Part shown: in pieces, positions 1 to 9,999 of the stretch
How positions within the stretch are numbered: position 1 is the first letter of the stretch
How the letters are laid out: each line of letters starts with the position of its first letter
NCBI GenBank assembly: GCA_012845835.1
Contig: JABAKD010000015.1
Coordinates: forward strand, 3,334,609-3,398,608
Source: Undaria pinnatifida
Lineage: Eukaryota; Sar; Phaeophyceae; Laminariales; Alariaceae
DNA: 64,000 nt
Direction of reading: 5' to 3'
Notes under the pieces: generated by a model
The model's database searches: none
What the model was told of the DNA's origin: nothing
The model's input: only the letters and a program-made list of their open reading frames with translations
Made by a program: the position numbers and the translations under genes

Positions 1-490
1 CATTTACGTACGGTCCTGCAAAAAAGCCTAATTAAACAGCGAACACCCATCAACATATTCGCGTATAAGAAGAGCAGAGAGGACACGGAGAACAGCTAGA
101 CAGGGGAGAGCCCAAGAAACCAATATCATCAACTCGATAACGCGCGTTTTTTTTCATCTATTTTTGTTTTGGTAGAGAGAGCGTCTGAGTAAAAATCATG
201 TTTGGGACAATATTGAATGTAATTGGGTGTGTCATGGGATATTTTACGTCTACGAGGCCGCGACTTCGCAAATTTACGAGCGATTTGGTTTGGCACGTAA
301 AACTGGTTTTTGAACTCATGTCCCACCTTTTCGGTACCTAGGCTGCGTGCGGCAATGATGTACCGTGTTCCCGACTTTCCTGTCCACCATACGTCTCGCT
401 CGCTTTAGCTCTTTTTACGCTTTTTCGTAGTTAATCTACCCCCAAATTGCGTTTGAAACATGACCCCTAAACGACGTATGTTTTAGTTTA
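1..490. other. unassigned intergenic sequence
   Basis: No coding homology, repeat or RNA gene was recognised here. A 65-codon open frame on the minus strand (129-326) has no recognisable motif and was not called. Confidence 0.4.
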
Positions 491-502
491 GTTAAGCTAC
501 AA

Positions 503-690
503 AGCCTGAAAAACTGCCTCCGGCAGGGTGCCTCCGGTGGGGCATTCCGGGGGCGCCTCCGGAGCCCCCCGCGCACCAGCCGGGGGGGTGAAGGGGTCGC
601 GGGTGCACTGGTCGGGTCCAGTGTTCTGTGTGACGCAACCAGTACATACTGTACTGGCTAGAGCTACGGTACTGGCTTTAGAGCTACTGT
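503..690 (-). repeat. fragment related to the hAT-like element at 15.07 kb
   Basis: Read on the minus strand, this GC-rich stretch matches the 15,130-15,300 part of the hAT-like element. It has the same order of ACTGG/CCAGT motifs, a poly-C CCGGCTGGTG junction, and repeated GCCGGAGGCG/GCCCC units ending at a TTTTT. No terminal inverted repeat or target duplication was found, so it is a diverged internal fragment and not an intact copy. Confidence 0.6.
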
Positions 691-852
691 TGCAGCTCTG
701 GTTTTCCATTAAAACCAGTCTCAAACAATCTGTCTTGTTTTGGAGGGGAACGAGATCTGCTTGATGGCATTTGAGACGTTTATTCGATTGTTACGGGATG
801 CTATCGGCTAAACCACCGTTCTGGATGATGATCATCCTTTGGTAGGACACAT

Positions 853-1116
853 GAGTTATCCCACGGTGTAGGGGTTGCAGTTGTATGATTGCGCCAAAAC
901 GTCCCTGTGCGATTGAGTAGTTCCTCACGTGAAGAACTGCCGGTCAATGAAGTAATTTCACAAGTACATTATATTTCTGGACTAAGGCATAGAAAGCTTG
1001 GTCGGGTTGTGCGAACGAATGCCTTCGAAGTCACGTAGTATCGGGTGAGATATTGACTTCCTCATGTGAGGAGCTCAGGAACTTTCTGGTGCTGCAACCC
1101 TACCGTGGGATGGCTC
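853..1116 (+). mobile_element. MITE-A copy
   Basis: This is a 264-bp element with terminal inverted repeats. The left end reads GAGTTATCCCACGG, followed by TAGGGGTTGCAG after a 2-base offset. The right end is the complement, CTGCAACCCTACCGTGGGATGGCTC. The interior (GGTCGGGTTGTGCGAACGAA, GCCTTCGAAGTCA, CTCATGTGAGGAGCTC) recurs at 42.0, 17.0, 47.1, 49.5 and 54.4 kb. Flanks ACAT and ACAG are a near match for a 4-bp target duplication. No open frame is present, so it is non-autonomous. Confidence 0.8.
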
Positions 1117-1640
1117 ACAGGCATCAACCAGGGCTACCTAGGGGAGACACACACGCAGCTTGGATTTAGTGCGCGACATTTGTGAGCTAGAATAAACGTT
1201 TCCGTTCAACGTTTTCGCTGTACCTCAGCGGCGGACGTTTCGTTTTCAGTTTAAAAGAACAAAGGGGATCACCTGGTTGGCAAGGGCGAGGGCTCGTGGG
1301 ACCTCCCCGCCGATTTCCGAGGCTTTCACGCTAGATTGTTGGTGATATATATGCGCACTCCTCCCCCTCGTGCTAAATGGTGGTGAAATTGCAGGACTAC
1401 ATCAGGTTGCCTATTGGATTTTGCAATACGTATCTCTTTCTTGAAATTGGCGATTTCAGAGCCCCACACCGGCACGGTAAAATAATGGTAACTCCATGGT
1501 TGTACCTATCGATTGAAATATTCTATCTTGCCAACAATGTGCAATAACAAATAATAAAGCTTCAACACATGGTTTACCACACCTGAAGATTGTGTTGCAT
1601 ACCGCACCTATTAATAACATCAAATCTGCTAGAATAATAA
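1117..1640. other. unassigned sequence
   Basis: No gene, RNA or recognised repeat was seen between MITE-A and the C-tract repeat array. Confidence 0.4.
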
Positions 1641-1660
1641 TATTCACTACCAAGAAGCTG

Positions 1661-2500
1661 ATATAATGGGATGTATTCTTGCTACAACCGTCAGATTTGT
1701 CCCCTTCAAGGATATATAGTTTCCGCGCACATATTGAAGCCCCCCCCCCCTCCCCCCCCCGATCGCTTTTGTTCAAACGCCCCACCTAAAAACCAAATCT
1801 GCCAGAGTAGTAAATACTACTAGCAAGCTGATATCACCTCATTATCTTTCTAGCCATCCATGCCGTGAAGCTCCAATTCATTTCCGCCCCCCCCCTCCAC
1901 TTTCTTTAGCCCCCGTTCCCTCTTGTTCAAACGCCCCACCTAAAACCGAAATCGGCCAAAGTAATAAACACTTCTACGCAACTGGTATCACGCCATTATC
2001 TTTCAAGCCAGCCATGACGTAGCCTTATTTCAGCCCCCCCCCCCAACGCCCCCTCCTTCCCCATTACCCGCACGATCGCCTAGAACTAGCACCACGCGTA
2101 TAGAAAGCCCCTACATGTATGCGTAATACGCGCGATCAGAGCGTCACACACAGCTGGCAATGATGAGTTTCGACAAAATTTTCGACCTCACAGCTGAAGG
2201 TGTGTTTTATTTACACAATATATGTGACCCAAACCTGTAAACACCCCCCCCCGCCCCCCCCCCCCCCCCCCCATTTTTTTCCCCCGCTCCCTCTTGCTCA
2301 AACGCCCCATCTAATAATATCGAAATCTGCCAAAGTAATAAACACTTCCACGCACTTGATATCACCTCATTATCATTCTAGAGCCATCCATGCCGCTGCT
2401 TCAATTCATCCCCGCTCCCCCCCAACGCCCCCTTCTTCTCCACCACCCGCACCATCGCCTAGACCTAGCACCACGCGTATATCAAATCCATACATCTATG
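1661..2500 (+). repeat. C-tract repeat array related to family R4
   Basis: At least three diverged copies of one unit lie in tandem, starting near 1769, 1923 and 2296. Each reads roughly CTTGTTCAAACGCCCC, then AATCTGCCAAAGTAATAAACACTTC, then GATATCACCTCATTATC, then a GCCATCCATGCCG box, and they are separated by long C runs. R4 sequence (CAGATTTGTCCCC, and GCGATC followed by GAGTTTCGAC and CTCACAGCTG) occurs at 1690-1742 and 2120-2212. The open frames here are poly-Pro products of the C runs. Confidence 0.65.
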
Positions 2501-2587
2501 CGACATAAAGCTGTTGAAGAACCCCTTTCGCCCCCCACCCCCCCCACCCCCTCCCACCCCCTCGAACACTCCGCGCTCTCCTCATCG

Positions 2588-3075
2588 GTTGTACGACATG
2601 CAGGACATTGTTGACAAACAGGTGTATTCCTTCCAAAAACGTCAGTTTTTTCCCCTTGAAGGATTTATAGTTTCCACGCACAGATTGAGTTTCCCCCCCC
2701 GTCTCTCTCCCCCCCCCCTCCCGCTCCTTCTTGATCAAACCCAAGCCCCCACGTCCATAAAACTCCGCCCTCCCCTCACCGGTTATTCGACTTACAGAAT
2801 TCACTTCATAAACTGATGTATTTCCTTGCACAGTCAGATTTTGTCCCTCTCAAGAAAGGGGTTTTATAGTTTCCGGGCACAGACTGACTAACTTCACCCT
2901 GTTGACCCTGATAGCTACACTGTAGTTCCAAGGGGAGTCGCCAACCTATATCCTTACCGAGGACCCACAACTTGTAATACGCGCGAAATCGGAGTATGGC
3001 ACACAGCTTGCAAAGATGAGTTTCGACAAGAAAATTTTATCTCACAGCTGAAGTATATATATATATCTTTATAAT
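2588..3075 (+). repeat. R4 dispersed repeat, long copy
   Basis: This is one of the longest copies of the unclassified family R4. Its ordered blocks are GGTTGTACGAC, a CAGATTTTGTCCC block, ATAGTTTCCGCGCACAGA, a C-rich tract, TGTTGACCCTGATAGCTACACTGTAG, AAGGGGAGTCGCC, ACCCGTAATACGCGCGATCGGAGTATC, GCAAAGATGAGTTTCGAC and CTCACAGCTGGAGT. The first blocks are duplicated on either side of the C tract. No coding capacity was seen. It is related to copies at 9.3, 11.1, 14.2, 20.3, 55.9, 58.5 and 61.5 kb. Confidence 0.75.
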
Positions 3076-3079
3076 ATGT

Positions 3080-3888
3080 ACATTTTCCGTCGCACACGTT
3101 ATCCGTCCCCCTCTTTCAAAACTACCCTCCACTGGTAACTCAGATCCACGGCAACAGAGCGAGCACCCGCCGTCACCACCGCCTCGCCACCGTAGGCTAC
3201 GTTCCCTAGCTTTCTTCGTCGGCTCGCGTCGAATATCTATCTCACATATGCTCGACTCCCTTGCGAATACCGCAAACCGGACAAATTGCTAGCTGGACGA
3301 TCGTTCGCCCTATCTCCGTTCGTTGCTGCAACTAACTCCGCTCACGCTGGATGCCCTGTTTGCCGCCCTTCCTAGTATACATGTGCTATGCTATCAACAT
3401 ACTCTACAGTGATGCGCAATATTGAACACCATCCCGTGACACGCCACTTTGGGTGATCTTTTCTCTCGACCCGTGGGCTCCATTCGTCTACCGAAAAATG
3501 ATCAAAATCTAGTTCCAAGTGTTTCGTTCTTGTCTTGGTAGGCACGAGGTTTACGTTCTGAGCCACCACGGGGGATGCCGGCGTAGGTTGAAGGGTTAGG
3601 TAGGGAGGCATTCTTCGGTAGGGGCTGGGCCCAACGTTTCCCGTCGGGTTTTGCTCAACGAACGAGAAACTACCGGTTAATTAGGCGGATACCTTTTGGG
3701 GGGTATTTTTTTGGACTTGCGCATAGGAGCGTTGGTCGGAGTGCACGCTCGACGAAGGAATGTCTTCATGTCTTTGGGGGTCTAGGGCCATGACTGTTGG
3801 GGTCACGTTTGGGGGGTTGGTTCATGCCGTGACTCGGGGTCGCTCGGGCGAGTGACTCCCCTGTTCTTTCGCGATTCTTGAGCTTGTT
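3080..3888. other. unassigned sequence
   Basis: No gene was recognised. A minus-strand open frame at 3372-3611 (79 codons) has no motif. Near 3800-3870 short GTGACTCGGGGTCGCTCGGGCGAGTGAC boxes resemble boxes around the MITE-A copies at 4.0, 47 and 49 kb. Confidence 0.35.
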
Positions 3889-3917
3889 TGCTTGTTTGCT
3901 TGCTTGCTTGTTTGCTC
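3887..3917 (+). repeat. TTGC microsatellite
   Basis: Seven or so units of TTGC/TTGT are followed by an A run. Confidence 0.7.
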
Positions 3918-4014
3918 TGAAAAAAAAAAATCTGTGTTGTTGATCAACCCGCGATGGAATGGGGTAAGCTACCCTGCGCCAAATAGCTCGCCTAGAGTCT
4001 TACCGTTCGTGAGG

Positions 4015-4195
4015 TAGAGAAGTCACTCGAGCGAGTAGCTCAAACCCGGATATGCAAATGGGGGTACCCCCCGCCTAGTGTTAGCTATGGTTGAAGTCAT
4101 GTTTGGGGTGATGGTGAGAGATGTTGAGGCCCTCATGCTAAGCAGCTCAGAGAAATTTCTCAGAACCTGCTGCACTCATGCCGTGATATGACTCC
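4015..4195 (+). mobile_element. degenerate MITE-A copy
   Basis: The interior GAAGTCATGTTTGGGGTGATGG...GAGATGTTGAGGCCCTCATG...AGCTCAGA and a right end CTGCACTCATGCCGTGATATGACTC correspond to the 3' half of MITE-A. The left inverted repeat is not recognisable. Confidence 0.5.
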
Positions 4196-4202
4196 ATACA
4201 GC

Positions 4203-4460
4203 TTCTACGATGGAGATGTGCACCACTTTTTTTCTGGGGTTCTTCAACTTGAGGAAGCTTAAGACCTCTCCCAAAAAGCTGATTTGGAGAAAAACAGAAC
4301 TGCTACACCGGTTAGGCAAATCCCCTGGCCTAGGTACACGACGAGAATCGTGCTATAAAAAATGGCCTATTTCTGACGATTTTGGGTTAAGGAGCCTCTT
4401 CATTCAGAAAACATTTCAGACGGAAAGTGCTACCTATAACGTACCACGTGTCCTTAAAGG
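4203..4460 (+). mobile_element. degenerate MITE-B copy
   Basis: The sequence follows MITE-B throughout: TTCTACGATGGAGATGTGCACC, CTTAAGACCTCTCCCAAAA, GGCCTAGGTAC, CGACGATTTTGGGTTAAGGAGCC, TTCAGAAA...CATTTCAGACG and AAAGTGCTA. The outer inverted repeat ends are eroded and no target duplication is visible. Open frames in this stretch are accidental. Confidence 0.7.
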
Positions 4461-4700
4461 TGCCTGGCGTACTGCAACCTCAATACCGCACTATCAGTAT
4501 TGCGTAGCACGCAACAGAACACACACTCCCGAGCGATTTTGGAAGGCGATTTAACCGAAGTAGGAGAGAGCGCAAGCGCCAGCTATTGCGTCTGTGGGAG
4601 TATTTCCTGCGACCACCATACTTCTCGCGGCGTGTGCCACCTTTTCTTACCAGAGCACAATCGGTTCAGGAAATCAGTCCCAAGGGGCGTGTTATCTTCC

Positions 4701-4956
4701 GACGCGTGCTACGATAGAGGTGTGCTATTTTTTTCTCAGGCATACCTTAATCTTGGGAGCTTTACGACCTCTCCCAAAACCTGGTTTGGAGACAAGTAAA
4801 AAGGCTACAAAGGAGACAAAACCTCCCATGGCCTAGGTATTCAACGAGAACGAAAACAAAAAATGTAATATTTCCGACAATTTTGGGCTGAGGAGTCCCG
4901 TAATTCAGAAACCATTTCAGCCAAAAAACGGTATACCTCTATCGTAGGAACGCGTC
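4701..4956 (+). mobile_element. MITE-B copy with TTCC target duplication
   Basis: This is a 256-bp element with inverted ends GACGCGTGCTACGATAGAGG and CCTCTATCGTAGGAACGCGTC. It is flanked by TTCC at 4697-4700 and at 4957-4960, a 4-bp target duplication. The interior matches the other MITE-B copies (GACCTCTCCCAAAA, CATGGCCTAGG, GACAATTTTGGGCTGAGGAG). It is non-coding, so it must depend on a transposase supplied elsewhere. Confidence 0.85.
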
Positions 4957-5717
4957 TTCCGTTGACTTCGGCATTAATTACCCCGAAAGTGCGGCGTCTA
5001 CGAAGAACCCCTTCGGGAAGGGGGATAACTTGATGCCCCTGGGGCGTCGCAAGTTAAAGAGGGGGAACACAGGCGTGCCTATGAGCTATAATATTGTTAT
5101 GGTTCGGCTTTGATGAGCCGGGCGTGCCCTGCCCGTCGAGTTTCTGTATAATGCGCCGCGACCCGGCCGCGTCAAGGTTGTAGAGGACGAGCCACGACCG
5201 GGACCGGCCCGTTACATCTTCAACACGCAATCGCCCGGCCCGGCCAAGCCCATCTATTGGTTAAATATCTTCGACCGGCCCGCGACATTGGCAGCGGGGC
5301 CCATGAGACCCGGGCCCTGCTAAGGCTGGCCCAGCATTTTGCCTGGGCCGACCACGTGGATTTGATGGGCCGCTCCAGTCCAACGGCGTCTGTCCCGAGT
5401 GGTGAGCCATCACGCCCTCCTGAAGCTTTGTCAGCTTTGGCGGCAGCAGCAACAGCAGCAGCAGCAAGCCGTTTGTCATCCGACGAGACAACGATTAACG
5501 CCAGTGGCTTTTTGGTGGGGACTTCTCAGGCTACAGCGGCAGTCCTTGCCCTCTATTCTACGAGGACTGAAACGAAGGTGACCGTCGCTGCAATGCCCGG
5601 TCCGAATACGTCTTCTATCACAAAGTTTTCAACGGGGGTTCCATCGGTACCAAAGCTGGATACGAAAAAATAACCATCGAATGCTGCCTGGGTCACGGAG
5701 ACGATAATGTTTGTCCT

Positions 5718-5890
5718 CTGTTAAGGTGTTAGTGTTAGTGGGGTATTATTAGTCCGTTTGACCACTTGCAAAAAGTTAACCTAAAGCTTACCCAAACTAA
5801 GCCTCATAACACTCTCCCCCCCTGAAACGGCGGGATAGCAGGTCGGCCAGATATATGGCGGACCTCTGTCAATATCCAAGCCGTTTCATT
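5718..5890 (+). repeat. R3 repeat, copy 1
   Basis: The block GTTAAGGTGTTAGTG...TCCGTTTGACCACTTGCAAAA...CAAACTAAGCCTCATAACAC recurs directly at 6018-6102. It continues into GAAACGGCGGGATAGCAGGTCG and GTCAATATCCAAGCCGTTTC. The whole order recurs inverted at 49,821-49,977, so this is a dispersed family and not a local duplication only. Confidence 0.7.
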
Positions 5891-5954
5891 TCCTGGGGAT
5901 ACCAGGGAGAGTTTTTTTCAAGTTCGACATGGGGAAAATCTGAAAAGGTTATTA

Positions 5955-6017
5955 TTGAGGATGGTGGGGATCAAACCCACGACCCAAAAAACCCATGAGC
6001 TATCGACGACGCCATTT
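5955..6017 (-). repeat. tRNA-derived SINE-like fragment
   Basis: On the minus strand the stretch carries an A-box-like TAGCTCATGG and a B-box-like GGGTTTGATCCC, followed by a CACCATCC 3' end. The two boxes are only about 15 bases apart, shorter than in a functional tRNA, so a SINE head or degraded tRNA is more likely than a tRNA gene. It sits between the two direct R3 copies. Confidence 0.5.
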
Positions 6018-6102
6018 GTTAAGGTATTAGTGGGGTAATAGTCCGTTTGACCACTTGCAAAAGGTTAACCTATAGTTTACCCAAACTAAGCCTTATAACA
6101 CC
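6018..6102 (+). repeat. R3 repeat, copy 2
   Basis: This is a second direct copy of the 85-bp head of R3 (GTTAAGGTATTAGTGGGGTAA...AGCCTTATAACACC), with a few differences from the copy at 5720. The two copies bracket a segment of about 300 bp. Confidence 0.75.
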
Positions 6103-6837
6103 TCTGCAAAAGGCTTTGATCAGATATATTTGCTCAAACAAAGGCCACCAAGCACACAGTGGAAATTGGTCCTCGCCGTTAGCAGCGACACTGGCAAAAG
6201 GGTCAGCACGCAGAGGCGTTCGTGTGGATATGCCGCTGTACTCGTATCAAGCTGGAGCGTATGGAATAGTACAAACAGTAATAGTAGCTGAAGTGTGTGC
6301 CTCATGTTTTTTCTCACGGAGGACTCTGCACTCGGGCTGCGGGTTGTTTGGTAGCTGCTGGTTCTGTTCCAATTTGCACATCTCATGGGCCGCAGCACGG
6401 ACCGGCCCAAGAAAACGCCTGGGTGCCATAGTGCACCAAATTCCATGGGCCGCGGCCTGGGCCGGATCGGGATAACACATGAGCTGTGTCACGGGATGGG
6501 GGGGAATGGTCCATGTACATGCCCACATCTCATGGGCCGCGACCTCGCCCGGCACATCCAATTTCTCGGATGCTGGGCCGCAACCCGATCCGGCCCGTCA
6601 CGTGTTCACACTTTCTTCACACTTGTTCACGGCTATGCCCTGCCCGGCCCATCAGCCATTCAAAATCATTGGCCCGGCCCAGCAAATTTTTAAACGTTGT
6701 AGCCCGGCCGGGTCATCATTTTTTCACAAGGCTCAGTCCGGCCCGGCCCGGCCGATTGGCCCATGGCAAACTCTGCCTGTATACCAGTTACAACGTAAAA
6801 CTTCCTTGAAAACTAAAAATAGTAATGAAGCTTAGTT

Positions 6838-6908
6838 TTGAAGCGAGGCGACAGCGAGGCGATAGCAAGGCGACAGCGAGGCGACAGCGAGGCGACAGCG
6901 AGGCGACT
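6838..6908 (+). repeat. 10-bp tandem repeat
   Basis: Six to seven units of GCGAGGCGACA-type sequence with period 10 bp, almost perfect. Confidence 0.85.
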
Positions 6909-6935
6909 AAATCTCTGCGTATCTAACGGTCAGCT

Positions 6936-7201
6936 GACGCGTTCTACGATAGAGGTGCACCATTTTTTTTCTCTGAGGTTCCTCAATTTGGGAGCTTAAG
7001 ACCTCTACAAAAAGATGATTAAGAGAGAAATCAAAACTGCTAGTCTACATACCGGATGAAAAATACCATGCCCTAGGAACACAACAAAAATCATGAAAAA
7101 AATGGCCGATTTTCCGACGATTTTGGGTTAAGGATCCCCGTCGTTCAGAAACCATTTTTGCAGACGAAAAGTGCTATTATACCTCTATCGTAGCACGCGT
7201 C
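6936..7201 (+). mobile_element. MITE-B copy with AGCT target duplication
   Basis: This is a 266-bp element with left end GACGCGTTCTACGATAGAGG and right end CCTCTATCGTAGCACGCGTC. It is flanked on both sides by AGCT (6932-6935 and 7202-7205). AGCT is palindromic, so it could also be read as an extension of the inverted repeat. Three other copies have non-palindromic 4-bp duplications, which favours the target-site reading. Confidence 0.85.
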
Positions 7202-7205
7202 AGCT

Positions 7206-7576
7206 GTGTGCAGGTGGCAGTGAGAAGTTACAAGAACGTTTGCCCACAGCGCGTGTCCTTATTTTATTTAATTATTATAATTACCCTTGTGTCTGCGTCG
7301 ACGTTTGTTTGGCCCTTGCACGCACCCGACGCGTATCCTATTTCGGCCACGAGGACGGCTGTGGAAGCCCTTACAAGTATTGACTATTTATGCCATTCAT
7401 CCACCTCTGTACCCGCGTCCAAACCCGTCTTGAGTGATGAGTCCTCTAATTGCGCTAGGATTCACTGGGCTGCTGCGATAACAAGCCCGCCCGTGGTACC
7501 AGAGGTACAATGTACGAGCTATATGTACGATAACACAGGGTATGTCCAGCTACCAGGGCATCACCTGGTGCTTTGG

Positions 7577-7614
<38 letters not shown>

Positions 7615-7860
7615 GCTGTCTACCGTATTCTACGAGTAACATACATCACATTCCCACCGCAGTACGAGCTTAACCACTTTACAACTGGAAACCCTTTTTG
7701 GGGGCAAATTAGTTTGTGGGGGGGGGGATTTTGGGACTCTAAAGGGGTCAACACAGTTGGGAGTTTGACCACTTAAAGGCGTCTGCCACGCTCCTCATTT
7801 CCGCCGTTCTTGTAGTATTAGCCACCGCGCAAGTACCCTGGCAAATACCGTAAGCATGCG
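7206..7860. other. unassigned sequence with TTG microsatellite
   Basis: A 143-codon open frame (7208-7639, plus) starts inside the MITE-B edge and ends in a poly-Leu run encoded by the microsatellite. It has no recognised domain and is not supported as a gene. The (TTG)n run at 7573-7616 is nearly perfect. Confidence 0.4.
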
Positions 7861-7861
7861 G

Positions 7862-8000
7862 AGGATGGCACCCATCGGAGAGATGGCACCTATCGGAGAG
7901 ATGGGTTCGCGCCGGAGTGCGCAAAAAATAGCAAGAACTCGACACGATTTAATTGTATTTCGGCACTCCCATCGGAGAGATGTGGCACTGGGCGCGATCA
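7862..8000 (+). repeat. ATCGGAGAGATGGCACC repeat, copy 1
   Basis: Three copies of an ATCGGAGAGATG(G)CACC motif flank the core TAGCAAGAACTCGACACGATTTAATTGTATTTCGGCACT. The arrangement and core recur at 8343-8462, so this is a small dispersed element with motif-bearing ends. No clear target duplication was seen. Confidence 0.5.
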
Positions 8001-8342
8001 ATCCGATATAAATCCGCTACCGGAACGGGCAACGTTTGAGCCGCACGAGGTGCCGTATGCAGTAGGTTCCTTTGACACGCAGTGAGCCATTATTATAGAT
8101 CATGACGGCGCCACTCCTCTCACGTACCATCCACTATTGTAATCATATACCGACGCAGTTCACGCGTTGAAATGAGTCAAGCTGGTATGGAAATGATTGC
8201 ATGCAAGGCACAACACACATAGACGATATATTTTTTCACATATCATACATGTACGTATCGCATACAGCCCCCAGATCACAGAAGAAGGAGCTATGCTACT
8301 ACACCTACGGTACCTTGTACAGCCGAGGGTATGTATTACCAT

Positions 8343-8462
8343 CCGGCATCGCACCGATCGGAGAGGTGCCATGGAAAAATTAGCACCAGAGTTAATTATA
8401 TTTCCGCACCAGCATCCGAGAGATGGCGCCCACCAGAGAGATCGGGCCGGGGGTGCGAAAAA
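8343..8462 (+). repeat. ATCGGAGAGATGGCACC repeat, copy 2
   Basis: A diverged counterpart of 7862-8000: GATCGGAGAGGTGCCAT, then TTAGCACCAGAGTTAATTATATTTCCGCACC, then ATCCGAGAGATGGCGCCC and GGGTGCGAAAAAAA. Confidence 0.5.
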
Positions 8463-9284
8463 AAGACGCCATGTAAGGAGGTTTTCATTTTATATTGATA
8501 CTTCCTTGCACCCGATGACACCGAATTTCCCGAACAAAGGTGATAGTCTACAACATTTTCCTAATTTACACAACTTTACAACAGCAGTACAAAAGAAGAG
8601 TGATTTGTGGTCGTACACTACTTTAAACTTTAAACCGATCAGGACATTGTCCGGCACACGGCAAGAAGATAAAACCACACCACAATGCAACCGCCACCAT
8701 TCGGTCGAATACGCATCGCAGAGAGTTGAGATGTACGTACGGATATCCAAACGCTTAACACTCTCTCGTTAATATTTTGTTTAGTTGTTTGGTTTTGAGC
8801 GGTTTGTTTTTGCATGGCGGGGTCTCGTGTAAACCCCGCCTCCTGTGATGGTACATAGGAGTGCGATATCGGTATTTTTTTCCTGTTGACGTTGAACGTA
8901 ATAATGTTTTTGCTCGGTATAGATTACAAAAATAGCATTGTTGTTTCGCGTTTTTTTTTTTTTTTTACATAGTTTGAACAATATCTTCCCGTTAATGCCT
9001 CGTTAGTCCCTCGTTTTTCGTTGTGGTTTTCGTGCTTGGTACATACGGTGACGTTCCCTGTTCCCTTGCCTGCCTCGACATATTATCGATGACTTGATTT
9101 TTGGCTTTCTCTGTCAAAGCTTGTGGCCCCCTAAACAATTGCGTACATACGCACCTGGTATCAAGCACATCTCCCGCTCGCTGCAGGATGGATGATGAGG
9201 ACACCAGGTCACGTGTTCAAACTATTCCACACACTAACATCATACAGCTGTACTGCTACTGTAATCTAGAGTGTATACTTATGA
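8463..9284. other. unassigned sequence
   Basis: No gene, RNA gene or recognised repeat was seen. Open frames up to 191 codons (8197-8772) run across the repeat copy above and show no domain. Confidence 0.35.
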
Positions 9285-9482
9285 CGCATTTCCTTCCACA
9301 GCTGTCAGATTTTGTCCCCCTCAAAAACGGGTTTTATATTTTCCGCGCACATACTGGTAAAAAGGCGGAACACAATGTGAAAATAGCTCACACAAAGATG
9401 AGTTTCGACGAAATCTTCGATCTCACAGCTGGATGGAGTGTATTTTCATTTTTTATAATATTCTCATATACCCGGTATACTC
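9285..9482 (+). repeat. R4 copy
   Basis: The copy contains TTTCCTTCCACAGCTGTCAG, TTTTGTCCCCCTCAAAAACGGG, TTTTCCGCGCACATACTG, then GATGAGTTTCGACGAAATC and CTCACAGCTGGATGGAGTGTATTTTCATTTTTTATAATA. The middle blocks (TGTTGACC to ACGCGCGATC) are missing, so this copy is internally deleted. Confidence 0.75.
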
Positions 9483-9964
9483 GTACAAGTGCTCACTATC
9501 CACTATCTCGTACTACTGACGGTTTAATGTGAAGAACACACACACTACTTGTTGTATTACATACATACGCGGCCTATACGTGTGTGCATGATGATATTAT
9601 TAGTGTATTGTCATAATAGCGCCAAACCGTTCAACCTTTCCATATCAAAACGTCGAAAAACAACAGGATCAGCACGCACGCCCCTGTTGGCTTAGGATCT
9701 AGAATAGGTTCGGAGGTACCAATAGAAAGTGACGTGGCCACACAGCAGGAGAAAACGCATCTGTGTCAGTAGGAGAAGCACTCAGCAGCCCTCGTCGCAA
9801 GCGCATCGCAAACGCATGGGAAATTGCAAGATCACAGAGGGAAGGGGTAAACAGAGGAGCACAAAGAAAACAAAACATGACACGAGATACGTACTCATCA
9901 CGCTTTTTGTTCAAGGATCCAGACAGAGCTAGGTGTCTAGTCTAGTGGTCTAGTGTCTAGGTGG

Positions 9965-9968
<4 letters not shown>

Positions 9969-9999
<31 letters not shown>

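Larger units (their letters stand above)
5100..6790. repeat. GGCCCG/TGGGCC-dense block, possible non-autonomous transposon
   Basis: Two clusters of short GGCCCGGCC, TGGGCCG and CGGCCC motifs lie at about 5115-5390 and 6380-6770. They flank a motif-poor centre. This two-sided layout resembles subterminal repeat clusters of hAT or CACTA-type elements, but no convincing terminal inverted repeat or target duplication was found. A 138-codon plus-strand frame (5257-5673) crosses a GCA microsatellite and was not called. The centre holds the R3 repeats and a SINE-like piece. Confidence 0.45.

Noticed and set aside
5257-5673. 138-codon plus-strand frame with Ala run
   Set aside because: The frame crosses a GCA microsatellite inside the GGCCCG block. 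No domain was recognised, and the opposite strand has an equally protein-like frame.
8197-8772. 191-codon plus-strand frame
   Set aside because: It spans the ATCGGAGAGATGG repeat copy, with no domain and no neighbours that would support it.
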